A stretch of 64,000 nt of DNA from NCBI RefSeq assembly GCF_000276665.1, contig NW_004955402.1, positions 337,964 to 401,963 of the forward strand, written 5' to 3'. Numbering within the stretch: position 1 is the stretch's first letter; every line of letters starts with the position of its first letter. The stretch comes from Chinchilla lanigera (taxonomy: Eukaryota; Chordata; Mammalia; Rodentia; Chinchillidae). The notes beneath the pieces are model-generated. The model was given only the letters and a program-made list of their open reading frames with translations, searched no databases and was not told the origin of the DNA. The position numbers were made by a program, and so were the translations under genes. Below, in pieces: positions 35,709-46,913 of this stretch.

Positions 35709-35713
35709 GCAGC

Positions 35714-37350
35714 CATGGCAGTGACCAAGCCCCTGTGAAATGAATAGACAGGAGTTGTTAGCACATGAACAACTGAAAAATGGGAGAATTGCACCATACA
35801 CGCAGTGCCACCTATGCAAGGGCATGACCACCCATCAGCTCCAATCCTGCTCTGTGTTGCGCTTTCCTATGTCATGGGGCAGCCAAGGTGAAGAATGCCC
35901 AATCAACCTAATCCTGGATGAGGACAATGCCCAGGGAGGGAAAGGAGCAACCAGACCCTATGACTGTGGACATTAAGTGCAACAGCCCACTCCGACCCTT
36001 ACCCTTTGATCTACAGGGCCAGGGTAGTAGAGACCAGAGGACCTCTCACATTCCACATCTACAGCTGGAGCAAGGACACGCCTTGGCTTAGATGGTAACC
36101 AAGTCGGGGGCTAACAGAGGAGCTGCTGGTGTAGGGATGAAACCTCAAAAGCCCATAGGCCACAAATCTAGGCATAGAAAACTGACTGTGTGGATCCAAG
36201 ATTACAGATTTTGGAAAGAAACAACTCATTGAATAGCAATTTTCTTTGACTAAATCTTTTTTTGATTTTTTTCTATTTTGTATTTTCTTTTTCCTTCAGG
36301 TTTTTGTTAGGGGTTCCCCCCCCCTTTTTCTCTTTCAGTTTCTTTTCTATCCGTTTGTCTTATTTCAACTTTTTTCTTCCTTTACTTTGTTTTTACACTG
36401 TTTATCTTTTTTGTTTTTCTTCATTCTTCCTTGCAACTCCTCTCTATCACTATTAATTTTCTTTTACTCTTCAAATAGTAAACCCTACCTCACTTTTTCT
36501 CCTTCTCATATCCCATTGGGTAATTTTTCAAAGTTTGCTTTTTTCATTCCCTGGTTTCCCACCCTCTTTTACTAGTATAATTGCCAAGCTTTTTAAATCT
36601 CAACATAACTAGTTAACTTTATTGCTGAATACTGTTCTATTGTTAGTAGAGGCAAAGTTGTTCCATTTAGTGGATATTTACTATAGGGAGGTAATAAAGC
36701 CCCAGCAAAAGCCTCAGCATTTGATTTGTCTTCATGTTCAGACCATAACTGTAGATCTCCTTTCTACAGCTAAGGATGGTACATTGTTGATCCTTAGGTT
36801 TCATCATTATACAGTTCATGCTATTATAACATTATTCATGCTATAATTGGTACCAATTTTACTACAATAGCCAAGGTAATATACCTGTTGCTATTAATTG
36901 GTTTTCATGGGGTACCAACATCTGGGTTGCCTGGTTCATTAACAGTACTGTGGCCCATTCCTGAAAAACTTGTTACTGGGCCAAATGTGCTCAACCTCCC
37001 ATCTCAAGTAGAGAGGTGACTGGAACCTGGGAGAAAAGCAAAAACCAACAGTTAGCTTAGCCATGCCCAGAGGACACCAATGAAAAGTAGATATTAACTA
37101 AGATCTCTGTACTAGACACAAAGCTTTCCACTATAATCAATCTGCAAGTCTTAACATGTGCACACAATAATAGAAGCATAAGACAAGCAAACAAAATGCC
37201 TCCAAAAACTCCCAACTCCCCCCACAGCTGATCCATGGGACACTGAAGGGGAAAGAACCAAGAGCCACGCCCCTGAACTCTTTGAAATGACAGAAGATCA
37301 ATACAGCATTTGGCAAGTTCACAGAAGATGTAAGTAAAAAGGTACAGGGA
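35714..37350. other. Intergenic, unassigned
   Basis: Contains a 350-bp pyrimidine-rich stretch (36240-36600) and several small ORFs without recognisable similarity. Probably old retroelement debris; no gene supported. Confidence 0.5.
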
Positions 37351-37359
37351 CAAATAAAA

Positions 37360-37990
37360 TGATCAGTGAGTCTGTAGAAGATATTATGTGGTGGATCAGC
37401 TAACGGGCAACTTGTAACACCGAGCTGAACTGAGCGTGGTTCCAGGTACAGAAGACCTACTTGAGGATTGCTGCCAAGAGCACAGCTGGAGAACTGGAAG
37501 GGAAGATGGTTGCTTTGATTTTCTGGGAGAAGCTTGTCGGGCTGATTTTCCTGATATGAACTCGGCTGTTCTCATTGTCAGAGGAGCTCAGGTCCTCGCT
37601 GTCAATGAGGAGGGCTGTGGTTCTCTTCAGGAGAGCTCTTGTCCTTACCTTGAGCATCACTTCCTAACACCAGTGCAGATCCCTCAGCCTGCTGACACAG
37701 ATCCTTCACCCTGCTGGCACCGACTTTCTAGCTTCCATCACTGACCTTTGGGTCTTCTTAGTGCAGATCCTCGATACAGACTTGCATGAGACATTGTTGT
37801 GGGCTCTGGGCCACCAGCTGGACTCATGCAGGACATTGCCATGGGATCCAGGCCCTCAGCTGGACTCTTTAGGTCTCTGGTGCATGGACAGAACTCTTGC
37901 ACTCTTCTGCATTTGACTTTTTGGATATAAAATAATCCTATAAATTATGTGTCCTGAATTAAATCTATTCCTTTGCAAACCCTGACTACA
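37360..37990 (-). mobile_element. Unnamed LTR-like repeat, copy 1
   Basis: Its minus strand matches 52019-52850 over most of its length: both start TGTAGT, share GGACACATA, the GTGCCAGCAGG.TGAAGGATC motif, a module encoding MLK.R.R..LK.TTA.L, and CTCAGTTCAGCT near the end. It begins with TG and contains short internal repeats, as LTRs do; no partner LTR, coding region or target duplication was identified. Confidence 0.6.
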
Positions 37991-38129
37991 ACCAATAGCC
38001 AACCATAATGAAAAGCTAGAAGAGCTAAACAAAATGTGCAAAATTTGAATGACCAGCATAAAAAAGAATTGAGAATTATCCGGCAGTGGTCAGGGACCTG
38101 GACTCTGTGGGGGATGCCGAGGACACGTT

Positions 38130-38680
38130 GGCAGCAGCCAGAGGTTTCAGTCCGTAGTTGGCTAGCTCTAAGGCAGGGGAGCATGGCAGTGGGGCTTGGC
38201 AGAGAAGAAACAGCTCATGGCATGGCAACTGGAAGCAGAGAGCAGTCTCTTTCTTGTTGCTGTCTTCACTTTGCCTGGCTCTAACATGTACGTGTAGCCC
38301 CGCCTGTGGTGAATAACAGAAATGTAGGAAGTGCCCATCAGAGGTCAGAGGGAGCAGGTCATCGGGGCTTGTGGATTTCATTCCAGAAGGCGGGGTGCAG
38401 AGGGGTGCAGAGCCAGGAAAGGTGATCCATCTCTTGGTCCTCAGCTTGGGCAGGGAGAGGATGCTGGAACAAAGCCCCAGTCAACAGGGTCTCCCTCGGC
38501 CCCGCCTAAAAGAGAAAGGCAGATAAAAACAGCAGGCAGAAGAGGTAGGGCAGCAAGACAAGGAAGATGGCTGAAGGGTTTGTTCCCCCAAATAAACTCT
38601 TTGGATTTTAACCATAAGGATGCACATCCCTGTGTATCCACAGTTCGGGGGTAAAAGGGGTGTGATTCATTTAGATTCCA
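38130..38680. mobile_element. Possible LTR fragments
   Basis: 38140-38300 resembles part of a diverged family-A-like LTR (TTTCAGTCCGTAGTTGGCTA). 38570-38640 reads CCCAAATAAACTCTTTGGAT, similar to the poly(A)/U5 part of an LTR on the plus strand. Limits are uncertain. Confidence 0.35.
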
Positions 38681-39355
38681 AGAGAAGGAAGCTTTGGGCC
38701 TGGACATGGGACACCCCTCAGCATCAAGATCTCCTTGTGGGACAAATCCAGGCTGGTATGTTGTCATGTGTCAGTTGAGGGGGAGCAGTAAATGGGGATC
38801 TAATCTGTTGTGCTGGCAAAATGTTTTTAAATTAAGTCTAGAACATGGAGCTCTAGCAAAGGCAGTTATGCCGCCGCCAGCAGGTGGGAAGCGCATCCCT
38901 TTGCTCTGCTGTCATGTTCACTGGCTGTGTTTTGTGGAGGAGACTTGAGAGCACCATCAAGGACCTGACCTCCCACAGCTGAGGCCCAGACACAAACTCA
39001 GGCAGGAGCCCCAAGGCCTTCACCCCTTCAGGAGGCTACTGTTGCCTCAAGCACCCCAAGGCATGGCAAAGGGGGTCTCAGCCCTCCTAGCCACAAAGGG
39101 AACACTTAGCAGTGCTGCTAAGCCATGTATAGGGACTTCAGGTCACAAAACAACAGGACAAATGCAGATCTATAAATGGAAAGCCTTTACCAATAAGTGA
39201 TGTAGGAGCCATGATATGCAAATGGAGGTTTTAGATTTAAAAGAAATGTATGCTCTTACTGGTGAGTCCGTATCTTTAGTCACCACTAATCCAAGTGATA
39301 AAAATTTTTATCACCTCCAAGTGATAAAAATTTGTTTATTTGAAAGTGAGAATTT
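38681..39355. other. Intergenic, nothing recognised
   Basis: No ORF with similarity, repeat boundary or regulatory motif could be supported here. Confidence 0.5.
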
Positions 39356-39356
39356 A

Positions 39357-39525
39357 AGCCAGGTGTGGTGGCACATGCCTGTAATCCCAGCATCTGGGAG
39401 GCTGAGGCAGGAGGATCATTGAGAGTTCGAGACCAGCCTGGGCTACAAAGTGAGCTCGAGGCCGACCTGAACTTCATAGTGAGACCCTGTCTCAAAAAGA
39501 CAAAAAAACAACAACAAAAAAAAAG
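39357..39525 (+). repeat. B1 SINE with extra internal segment
   Basis: GCCAGGTGTGGTGGCACATG start, then GAGACCAGCCTGGGCTACAA and a repeat-like GAGGCCGACCTGAACTTCAT before the poly(A): the internal duplication typical of rodent B1. Confidence 0.9.
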
Positions 39526-39654
39526 GAGAGAATTTGAGGTAGGGTGAATGAAGATTGCATCATTAGTCAAAAGCTGAATTCTCTTTTTCAATTATTAAAT
39601 TCTGTATTTATTATAGTTAAAAACAATTTGTGGATTAGATTTTTGTTCTGTCTT

Positions 39655-40870
39655 CTAGCTTATTTAAGCTTATTGCTGCAATGTAGGTATACACAGTGAC
39701 CACATTCATTACAGGGGATTTGTATCTGTACATGATAAAGCTTGGTTCCTTTTTTTCCATTCCCCTCCCCTTTCCAAGCCCCCTCCCCTCCCTGTTCACA
39801 AAGCTCTGTTTTCATTTTATCCTTCTTTTCTCATTTTTTTCTTTTCCTTCCTTCCTTTCTCTCTGCCCCCTCCCTAGTTCCCTTTTCCTTCTGGACAGTT
39901 TCTTCCTATTTCACAATGTCTATTGTACATTTTTGTTCTTATTTACATTTTCAGTTTCTCACACCAGAGAAATAATGTGATATTTACGTGTGTGTCCAGT
40001 TTATTTCACTTATAATTATGGGCTCAAAGTCCATCCATTTAGCTATAAATGTCTCAATTTTATCTTTCTTTATGGCTGAGTAACACTCCATTATATATAA
40101 AAAAAAATCTTTTTTTATCCATTCATCAGTTGATAGGCATTTGGGTTGCTATTACAAACTGTGCTTCTATAAACATGAGCGCATATATACTGCTGTGGTA
40201 TGATACTTTGAATTTTTCTGGGAAGATACCCAGAAGGAGAATAGTTGGGTCAAACAGGACTCTGATCCTATTTTTTTTAAGAATCTCTACACTGATTTGC
40301 CCAGTAACTGCACCAATCTACACTCCCACCAACAGTGGAGAAGGATTCCTTTCTCCCCACAGCTCCTCCAGCACTTGTTATTGGTTGTTTTCATGATAAT
40401 AGCCATCCTTTGTGAAGTGAGAAGGAATCTCAGCATTTTTTCAATTTGCATTTCTCAAATGACCAGCAATGTCGAACATTTTTTCATATATTTATTTGCC
40501 CCTTTTTGAGAAGTGAATTCATCTCAGATGCCTATTTTTTAATTGCGTCTTTGAATTTGGAAGGTCTGATGTTTTTCAGTTCTTTGTATGTTCTAGATAT
40601 TAGTTCTTTATCTGAAGAACAGCTGGCATAAATTTTTCCACTCTGTGGGTTGTCTTTTCACTGCATTGATTTTATTTTGGCTCTGTAAAAGCTGTTTAAT
40701 GAGATCCCAGTTGTTGATTCTTTGTGATAGTTCCTGTGTAATCAGGGTGTTGTTCATAAAGTCTTTGCCTACAGCTATGTCTTCCAGAGTTCTACCTATT
40801 CTATCTTCTGGCAGATTTAATGGTTTCTGTTTTAATATTTAGGTCTTTGGTCCATTTTGATTCTAGGTTA
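39655..40870 (-). mobile_element. L1, 3' part (uninverted portion)
   Basis: Same L1 type and orientation as at 23-25 kb (CACTCCCACCAACAGTGGAG, GTCTTTGCCTACAGCTATGT). It ends near 40870 where an oppositely oriented L1 piece begins. Confidence 0.85.
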
Positions 40871-40879
40871 GTGCTTCTG

Positions 40880-41150
40880 GGCAACAAGGGCAAGTTAGGG
40901 GGCAACATAATCCCTGATTTGAAATTATACTAGAGAGCTACTGTGATAAAAACAGCATGATACTGGCAAAAAAAACCAGACCTGAGATTAAAAGGTGCAG
41001 AAACAACTCCAAACACACTCAACCACCTGATCTTTGACAAAGGCGCCAAACACCGTCACTGGAAGGTTAGCCTCTTTAATAAATGGAGCTGGAAAAACTG
41101 GCTTTCTACATGCTGAAGACTAAAACCAGACCCATGTCTATGACAGAAGC
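40880..41150 (+). mobile_element. L1, inverted 5' part
   Basis: Plus-strand L1 ORF2 sequence (AGCTACTGTGATAAAAACAG, GGAGCTGGAAAAACTGGCTT), encoding the KTAWYW-like and FDKGAKHRHW segments. In ORF2 this lies just upstream of the part at 39655-40870, so the two form one L1 with a 5' inversion. Confidence 0.85.
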
Positions 41151-42180
41151 TGAAGTCTTGGTAGAAATATGGCAAACTAAATTTACAAACACAGCAAGAT
41201 TATTTCCTGAATACTGTTGTAAAATGTGCATTTTAACTGAACCCATTTAAGTGGAACAAATCAAAACAGTGCAAGGTGTGCACGTGACATTCTAAGGAGC
41301 AGGCTCGTAAATTGTGCCATGCAGGCATCATCACAGGGTTGGAACAGGAACCCAAGGCCCACCTGGAGGTGCTACACCGTTCTGGAGGTTGTCACCAGCC
41401 TGTGGGCGCTCCAGCAGGCAGTGGCGACCTGAGGAAGGAGGGTGATGCGTGGGCACCAGGTCGGCCAGTCTGGAAAGCTGTGGATCCCTCTCCTCCCGCC
41501 AAGCTGAAGCCCCTGCCTTGCAGCCCAGCTAGGTCCCTCTGGGCATCAGTTCTCGGCATTTCAGCTGCGGGGCCTCTTCCTGAATCTTCAGTGCCTTCTC
41601 AGTTCTCAGTCAGGGATGAGTCGCCCCAGGGTCACGCGGGAAGTGGGCTGGTGTCCTGTGCTAGAAAGCATGGCTGTGCGGTTGGCAGAGCACGGCTGAG
41701 CCTGACACCCTCTTTCTTTCCTCCCTGATCTCATACTGCACTGTCTGGGAGCAGCTGGACTGGCCCTTTGCTTGAGGGCCCACTGGAATGCAAACCAGGC
41801 CATACTGGGCAGAGGGGATGGAGACCCCTGCCAGGGTATGCAGCCAGCCAGAATCCACACGCAATCTCCTCACTGCAGTGCAGGAACCGGACAGGCACCT
41901 CAGCGCAGTCTGGGGCTGCCACCCGGTGTCCTCAGGGCCGAGACTTCTTCCAGGCCCTCCCTCTGGAAATGGCGCTGAAGAGGACCCCGTGACATGATCT
42001 GACCAGGGCTGCTGACAGCAGACCCGGAAGTAGTGACTCATAGGTGGTCTGAGTGATTCAGCTGGTGGGACATGGACTAGGGACCGAGAGAAGGATTGCT
42101 CTGAGCTGGGGTGGCTGTTTCTCCAACACATTGGTTTTTTCCATGTGTATTGTGGCTGAGAAATAAAGCCAGGGGACAAA
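41151..42180. other. Intergenic between L1 and the LDLRAD4 3' end
   Basis: GC-rich from 41.3 kb with open frames that show no similarity. A plus-strand AATAAA at 42162 lies just before the inferred LDLRAD4 end. No gene supported. Confidence 0.5.
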
Positions 42181-42197
42181 GGTATGTCACTGATTTT

Positions 42198-42203
42198 TTT
42201 AAT
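42198..42203 (-). terminator. LDLRAD4 distal poly(A) signal ATTAAA
   Basis: ATTAAA on the minus strand ends an AT-rich, 3'-UTR-like segment; cleavage near 42180 would give the longer transcript. Confidence 0.4.
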
Positions 42204-42806
42204 GATTTGTGTGCAATGGTTTGACCACAGCTTTAAGAACAAGCAGAAAAACCTAATTTTACAACAAATACCACTTGGTGCAACACCTTTCTGTAAAACA
42301 CTGCAATACAGACTTGAGGTCAAACCCCCACATCACCGCTGCTGATAGTTGGGAATTATGCTGAAAAGTAAGCACAAATCATTGGGTTTTTTTATAAAGG
42401 ACTTTCATGACTTTAGCTCACAAAGACTAAAAAGTTTAAGTACAGTCATACTTTCAGTGGACTTTATAATAAAAATTAAATGAACTAAATACTGTAGATA
42501 GCACTGTATATATTTTAAAACAGCTTTAAACTATGCAGTTAGAAAGCCATGACTTGAAAGTCATGAAGTGAAGATGAGCGATCTATGGATGGCATGCAGG
42601 GGTACCAGCACAGGAGGCTGAGGACACAGCCCACGCCAGCAGCTTCCGAGAGGGTCCCAGGGACCCCACCCTTCTTAGCAGCAGCAGGGGGGAAGCTGGC
42701 TCAGGCACTTCCAGGTGAGGACAATCTGTGATAACTTATTTGTGGAGGCTGCTATGATTTTCCAGATCAGAACCTATACAAACCATACAGAAAGCTTAAA
42801 ATGGGC

Positions 42807-42812
42807 TTTATT
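42807..42812 (-). terminator. LDLRAD4 proximal poly(A) signal AATAAA
   Basis: The plus strand reads TTTATT, that is AATAAA on the minus strand, about 3.5 kb after the gap. Cleavage would fall near 42790. Confidence 0.45.
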
Positions 42813-45800
42813 AGAACGTTGTCTGGTGACAGAAGAACCTGGGTATGCGGGGCAGATGGCAAAATCCACAACTTCCTTTGTGGACAGAGCTTGACACCCA
42901 CACCCAGGACTCAGCAGTGGTTTGGCATGGTGTTGTGGCGCTGTCTTCTGTGGTAAGGGAAGTACTGGAACATCTCAAGAAAAGTGCAGAGGTCCCAAGC
43001 AGACACTCAGCTGAGCTGGAAGGGAGGGTCGTTCCATGTGCTCTCTCACCCTTGGCAGCACTGAGCAGGTTTCTGGTCAGAAGGACTGCAGGATGTCCCG
43101 AGGGATAATGTACGATCCTGCCCATGCCTGGCCAGTTCCAGCTCCACAGCCCTGGGGGTCACCAAGCTGCAGAGTCCTCTGCTTTGCTGTTTTAACAACA
43201 CGAACTCAGCCCTCTCACCAGGGCCTTTGTGTGCTACAGCAAAATGAAAACTGGAATCAGTCCTTTCTGCTGACTAAACAGTAACTGTCCAACTGGGTAT
43301 TTCTAAAATGAGTAAAGAAAGGGCCATTTAATGGCCACTAAAAAGCTGTGAGGTTCTTAAGTTTTTATAGCAAAGAAGCAACTCTCAGTTGCTGACTAGA
43401 TGCTGGTCATAAATTTGCTTGCTTGTTCAGACTTCTCTTGTGTTACAATATCGATATTTAATAGGAAAATAAACTACATAGACTTTATGTGCATCCATTT
43501 GCAAATTTTCTTACAAAAGAGGACAAAGCTGCACATGGGCATTCACAGATTCTATACCGTTTCTGTTAAAATTGGTATCATTATACATTATATTACAGTA
43601 TCAACAATGCTTTGTTCTACCCATTGGGTAGGATATGTGTATGATATATCCAACATATATACAGCACCTGACAAGCGAGCAGGGACAGACCCTATAGAAG
43701 CACCATCCGTGAGGCACACTAGGCTGGCAGGGAGGCATGGCAGGGGAGCTCAGTTCCTGTGGAGCTCAGGGCGGAGGGAGGGGCGCCTGTGAGGTCAGGG
43801 CAGTTCTGGCTCTCACTGGTACTGACCTCATCACACAGACCACAGCCCACCCTGGGGGGAGGGCAGGAAGACACAGCCCTGCCGGCCCCAGCCCTGACCC
43901 GGAGGCAGAAGCTTTGGGTGTTACGTGCCCATTCTAGCAGAGGTGGCTGTCAGTGGCCAGGCCACATCCCTGGTCTCTGGACAGCTCTGGCATGGGCAGT
44001 AGGCCTTCTAGGTCAAGCCAAGGAGGCACCAAGCTGCTGGGAGCCCTCCTGTGCCATGTGGGAGCAGGCCAAAGCTCCTAACCTGTGTCCAGGTAGCACA
44101 CATCAGACACCAGCCCTCACACTTCGAGGGGATGCTGCTCCCTGGCCAGTGTGTTGCCTGCCGTGGAGTTTTTCCTGGGAAAGGGGAGGACGTGGCCGTC
44201 AGGTCAGTGCGGGTTGGCAGGGCGCTGGTGCCCCAGGAAGGCTGTCTCAGCTCCTGTCATAGCTCCAGTCACTTAGAGCAGAACACAGGGAGGTGATGAA
44301 AGCAGGCTCACCCCTTCCCATTGTCTTCCCTCACTCTTGGCTGTGCTTTGGAAATTTTATGAAAAAGGAATGGTACAGAAAGAGTCAATTCTGCTGTTCA
44401 ATGCACCCCAGCACATATCTACACTACATGTAAGCACTTGGCCAGGGACACTTCCCAGAGACTCCCGGCCAGGGTCCCCTGGGTGAGAGCCAATCCTGGG
44501 GGCCAAGATGCGATGACTTTTCCTGTCAGAGCATCCCTGGAAATGTTTCCCTTCAAGCACCTCATTCTTAGGGAGGTGAAACTCAGGTGAAGGCTGCTGG
44601 GCTCCTCGCCCTACACAGCAAGCCCAACTTCCCTGTTGGCCCCAGCTCTCTCTGCTGCCTGGTGGCTCTTGTGGGCTGGTGTCTGCAGTGTGGAGGGTGA
44701 GGTGCACTTTATCTACGTGATAGGACAGAAAACAGATCTACTCTGTAGGTGCACGATCTATCTCACGGTCCGTCACTGAGTCAGCCTCATGCTTGGGAAA
44801 ACCTTTCCACTGATGGGCTTCCATGTGCCTCTGGGTCACAGCCCTGCACAGCGGGGTCAAATGTGTCAGGGCATCCCTACCGCCATTGTCTCAGTGACGG
44901 AGCCCTTCACACACCTGCTCCCTGGAGTAATCTTGACTGGCACCTGTCACGCTGTCCACACCTCTGCTCTAAACCAGCCCTAGGTCAGGACCACAACTCT
45001 TACAACACTGGAAGAGAGGGAACCAGCCTGGGCCACACGCAGAAGAGAAGAGGCACCACGGGGAAGGTGACTACTAGTCGAGCTACTGCGCTGCAGAGGC
45101 CCAGCCTCAGAGACTTTCCAGGCCACTCTTGCTGTGGGTCTTTAAACAACTAATGACCTAAGAGGCAGTGGGGTAGCTGTACGGGGAAGGACTTCTCAGG
45201 GACCATAAAAGTGACCTGAATGGAATGCTTGCTTGCCAATACTCCGGGCACCCACAGAGTGCTGGTGGGCTGCAGGGTCAGAGGGAACTCCGGGTCTCAG
45301 CTGTCATTCTCAGCAGGGAGCCTGGTGGGGACACAGGACAGTGAAGGCAGCTCGTCTCCTCCCACACCCGCAGGCAGGACAGGCAGTGAAGACCTCAGCT
45401 GTGCGCCAGGGACACTGAGCACCTCCCAGCCACTTCCCCACAGGGGGCCCATGGGAGCCAGTGACCCGCCAGCGTGGGGGAAGGTCCCTTCCGTCCCGAC
45501 AGTGGGGCTCTCCCAGCAGTAGCAAGCTGAGCCTCAGTTTCCCTCGTGGCCCTCACCTCCGGCCCTGCTAAGCAGAGTCTCAGCCAGACGGAAAATAGCT
45601 CCCCTGATCCTCCTAACTCTGGCTGCAGACGCTGCGGCTGTGTGAGGGTGAATCTCACACGATTCCATCCCCATGACGTGCTACCAGAACACACACCAGG
45701 AGGAGGGGTGGGGCCGAACAGGACCTAGGCTCCCGCCAGCCCCGGAAGAGTCGCCTCCAGGAACACAGACGGACGGATGGATGGACGGCCACCGCTGCTG

Positions 45801-46313
45801 ACCAGGGGACCCCGCACAGCCTGCGTCGCCAAGTCACCACCCTGGTCCTCCCGTGCCGTGCAGAGGCTGGAGAGGCCCTGCCAGCCCGGTGCAGGCTCTG
45901 GCAGACTTGCTGCCCCTCCAAGCAGCGCTCACACTCGCGGAGGCTATTTCCACTGTACTTAACAATGAATGTGTCACACATTGTGAACTTGAAAACAAAG
46001 ACAACAGCCGGTCGGCTGCACCCGCACTGCCGCTGCCCTCCGTCCGGGGCTGGCCCGGCCGCCCACCCGGCTGCGGCCGGCTCTCTGGCCCCCGCCTCCC
46101 CGCACCCGCCGTGGGGCAGGTCCCCCTGGTCAGCCGGGCGCGCTCACCGCGGCCCCGCCAGCGCCCGGACCCCAGGCACAGGCTTCAGCCGGCTCAGCAG
46201 AACCCCCTGCGTGTCAACAGCGACGGCCGAGCGATCTCCGCAGAACCCAAGCCCCGGCGGGAGGAGCGGGGCTGGGGAGGCACACGGCCGCACTCCGGGG
46301 CGCCCCGTCTGCA

Positions 46314-46854
46314 NNNNNNNNNNNNNNNNNNNNNNNNNNNNNNNNNNNNNNNNNNNNNNNNNNNNNNNNNNNNNNNNNNNNNNNNNNNNNNNNNNNNNNN
46401 NNNNNNNNNNNNNNNNNNNNNNNNNNNNNNNNNNNNNNNNNNNNNNNNNNNNNNNNNNNNNNNNNNNNNNNNNNNNNNNNNNNNNNNNNNNNNNNNNNNN
46501 NNNNNNNNNNNNNNNNNNNNNNNNNNNNNNNNNNNNNNNNNNNNNNNNNNNNNNNNNNNNNNNNNNNNNNNNNNNNNNNNNNNNNNNNNNNNNNNNNNNN
46601 NNNNNNNNNNNNNNNNNNNNNNNNNNNNNNNNNNNNNNNNNNNNNNNNNNNNNNNNNNNNNNNNNNNNNNNNNNNNNNNNNNNNNNNNNNNNNNNNNNNN
46701 NNNNNNNNNNNNNNNNNNNNNNNNNNNNNNNNNNNNNNNNNNNNNNNNNNNNNNNNNNNNNNNNNNNNNNNNNNNNNNNNNNNNNNNNNNNNNNNNNNNN
46801 NNNNNNNNNNNNNNNNNNNNNNNNNNNNNNNNNNNNNNNNNNNNNNNNNNNNNN
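46314..46854. other. Assembly gap (541 N) inside the LDLRAD4 terminal exon
   Basis: All bases are N. The remaining human coding sequence of this exon is about 480 bases, so the gap can hold all of it including the stop. Flanks are extremely GC-rich, the likely cause of the gap. Confidence 0.99.
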
Positions 46855-46913
46855 TAGGACAGCGCCGGGGCCGGCGCGGGGCGGCCGAAGCGGTCCCGCG
46901 GCACGAAGGCGAC
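46855..46913 (-). CDS. LDLRAD4: LDLRAD4 terminal coding exon, 5' fragment before the gap
   Basis: The acceptor GCCCTGCAG is followed by 59 readable bases, very GC-rich, encoding [19 protein letters not shown] before the run of N begins. The first residues align with the human exon start; the rest is divergent, and some of it may reflect poor sequence at the gap edge. Confidence 0.7.

Larger units (their letters stand above)
42180..46313 (-). other. LDLRAD4: LDLRAD4 3' UTR (long), with two candidate poly(A) sites
   Basis: The human gene has a 3' UTR of several kilobases. Reading the minus strand from the gap, there is no coding continuation. AT-rich tracts at 45940-46010, 43380-43690 and 42190-42550 have the look of conserved UTR islands, and AATAAA and ATTAAA signals follow. 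Almost no recognisable SINEs lie in this 4-kb stretch, unlike its flanks, which supports a functional transcript. The exact end is not proven. Confidence 0.55.
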
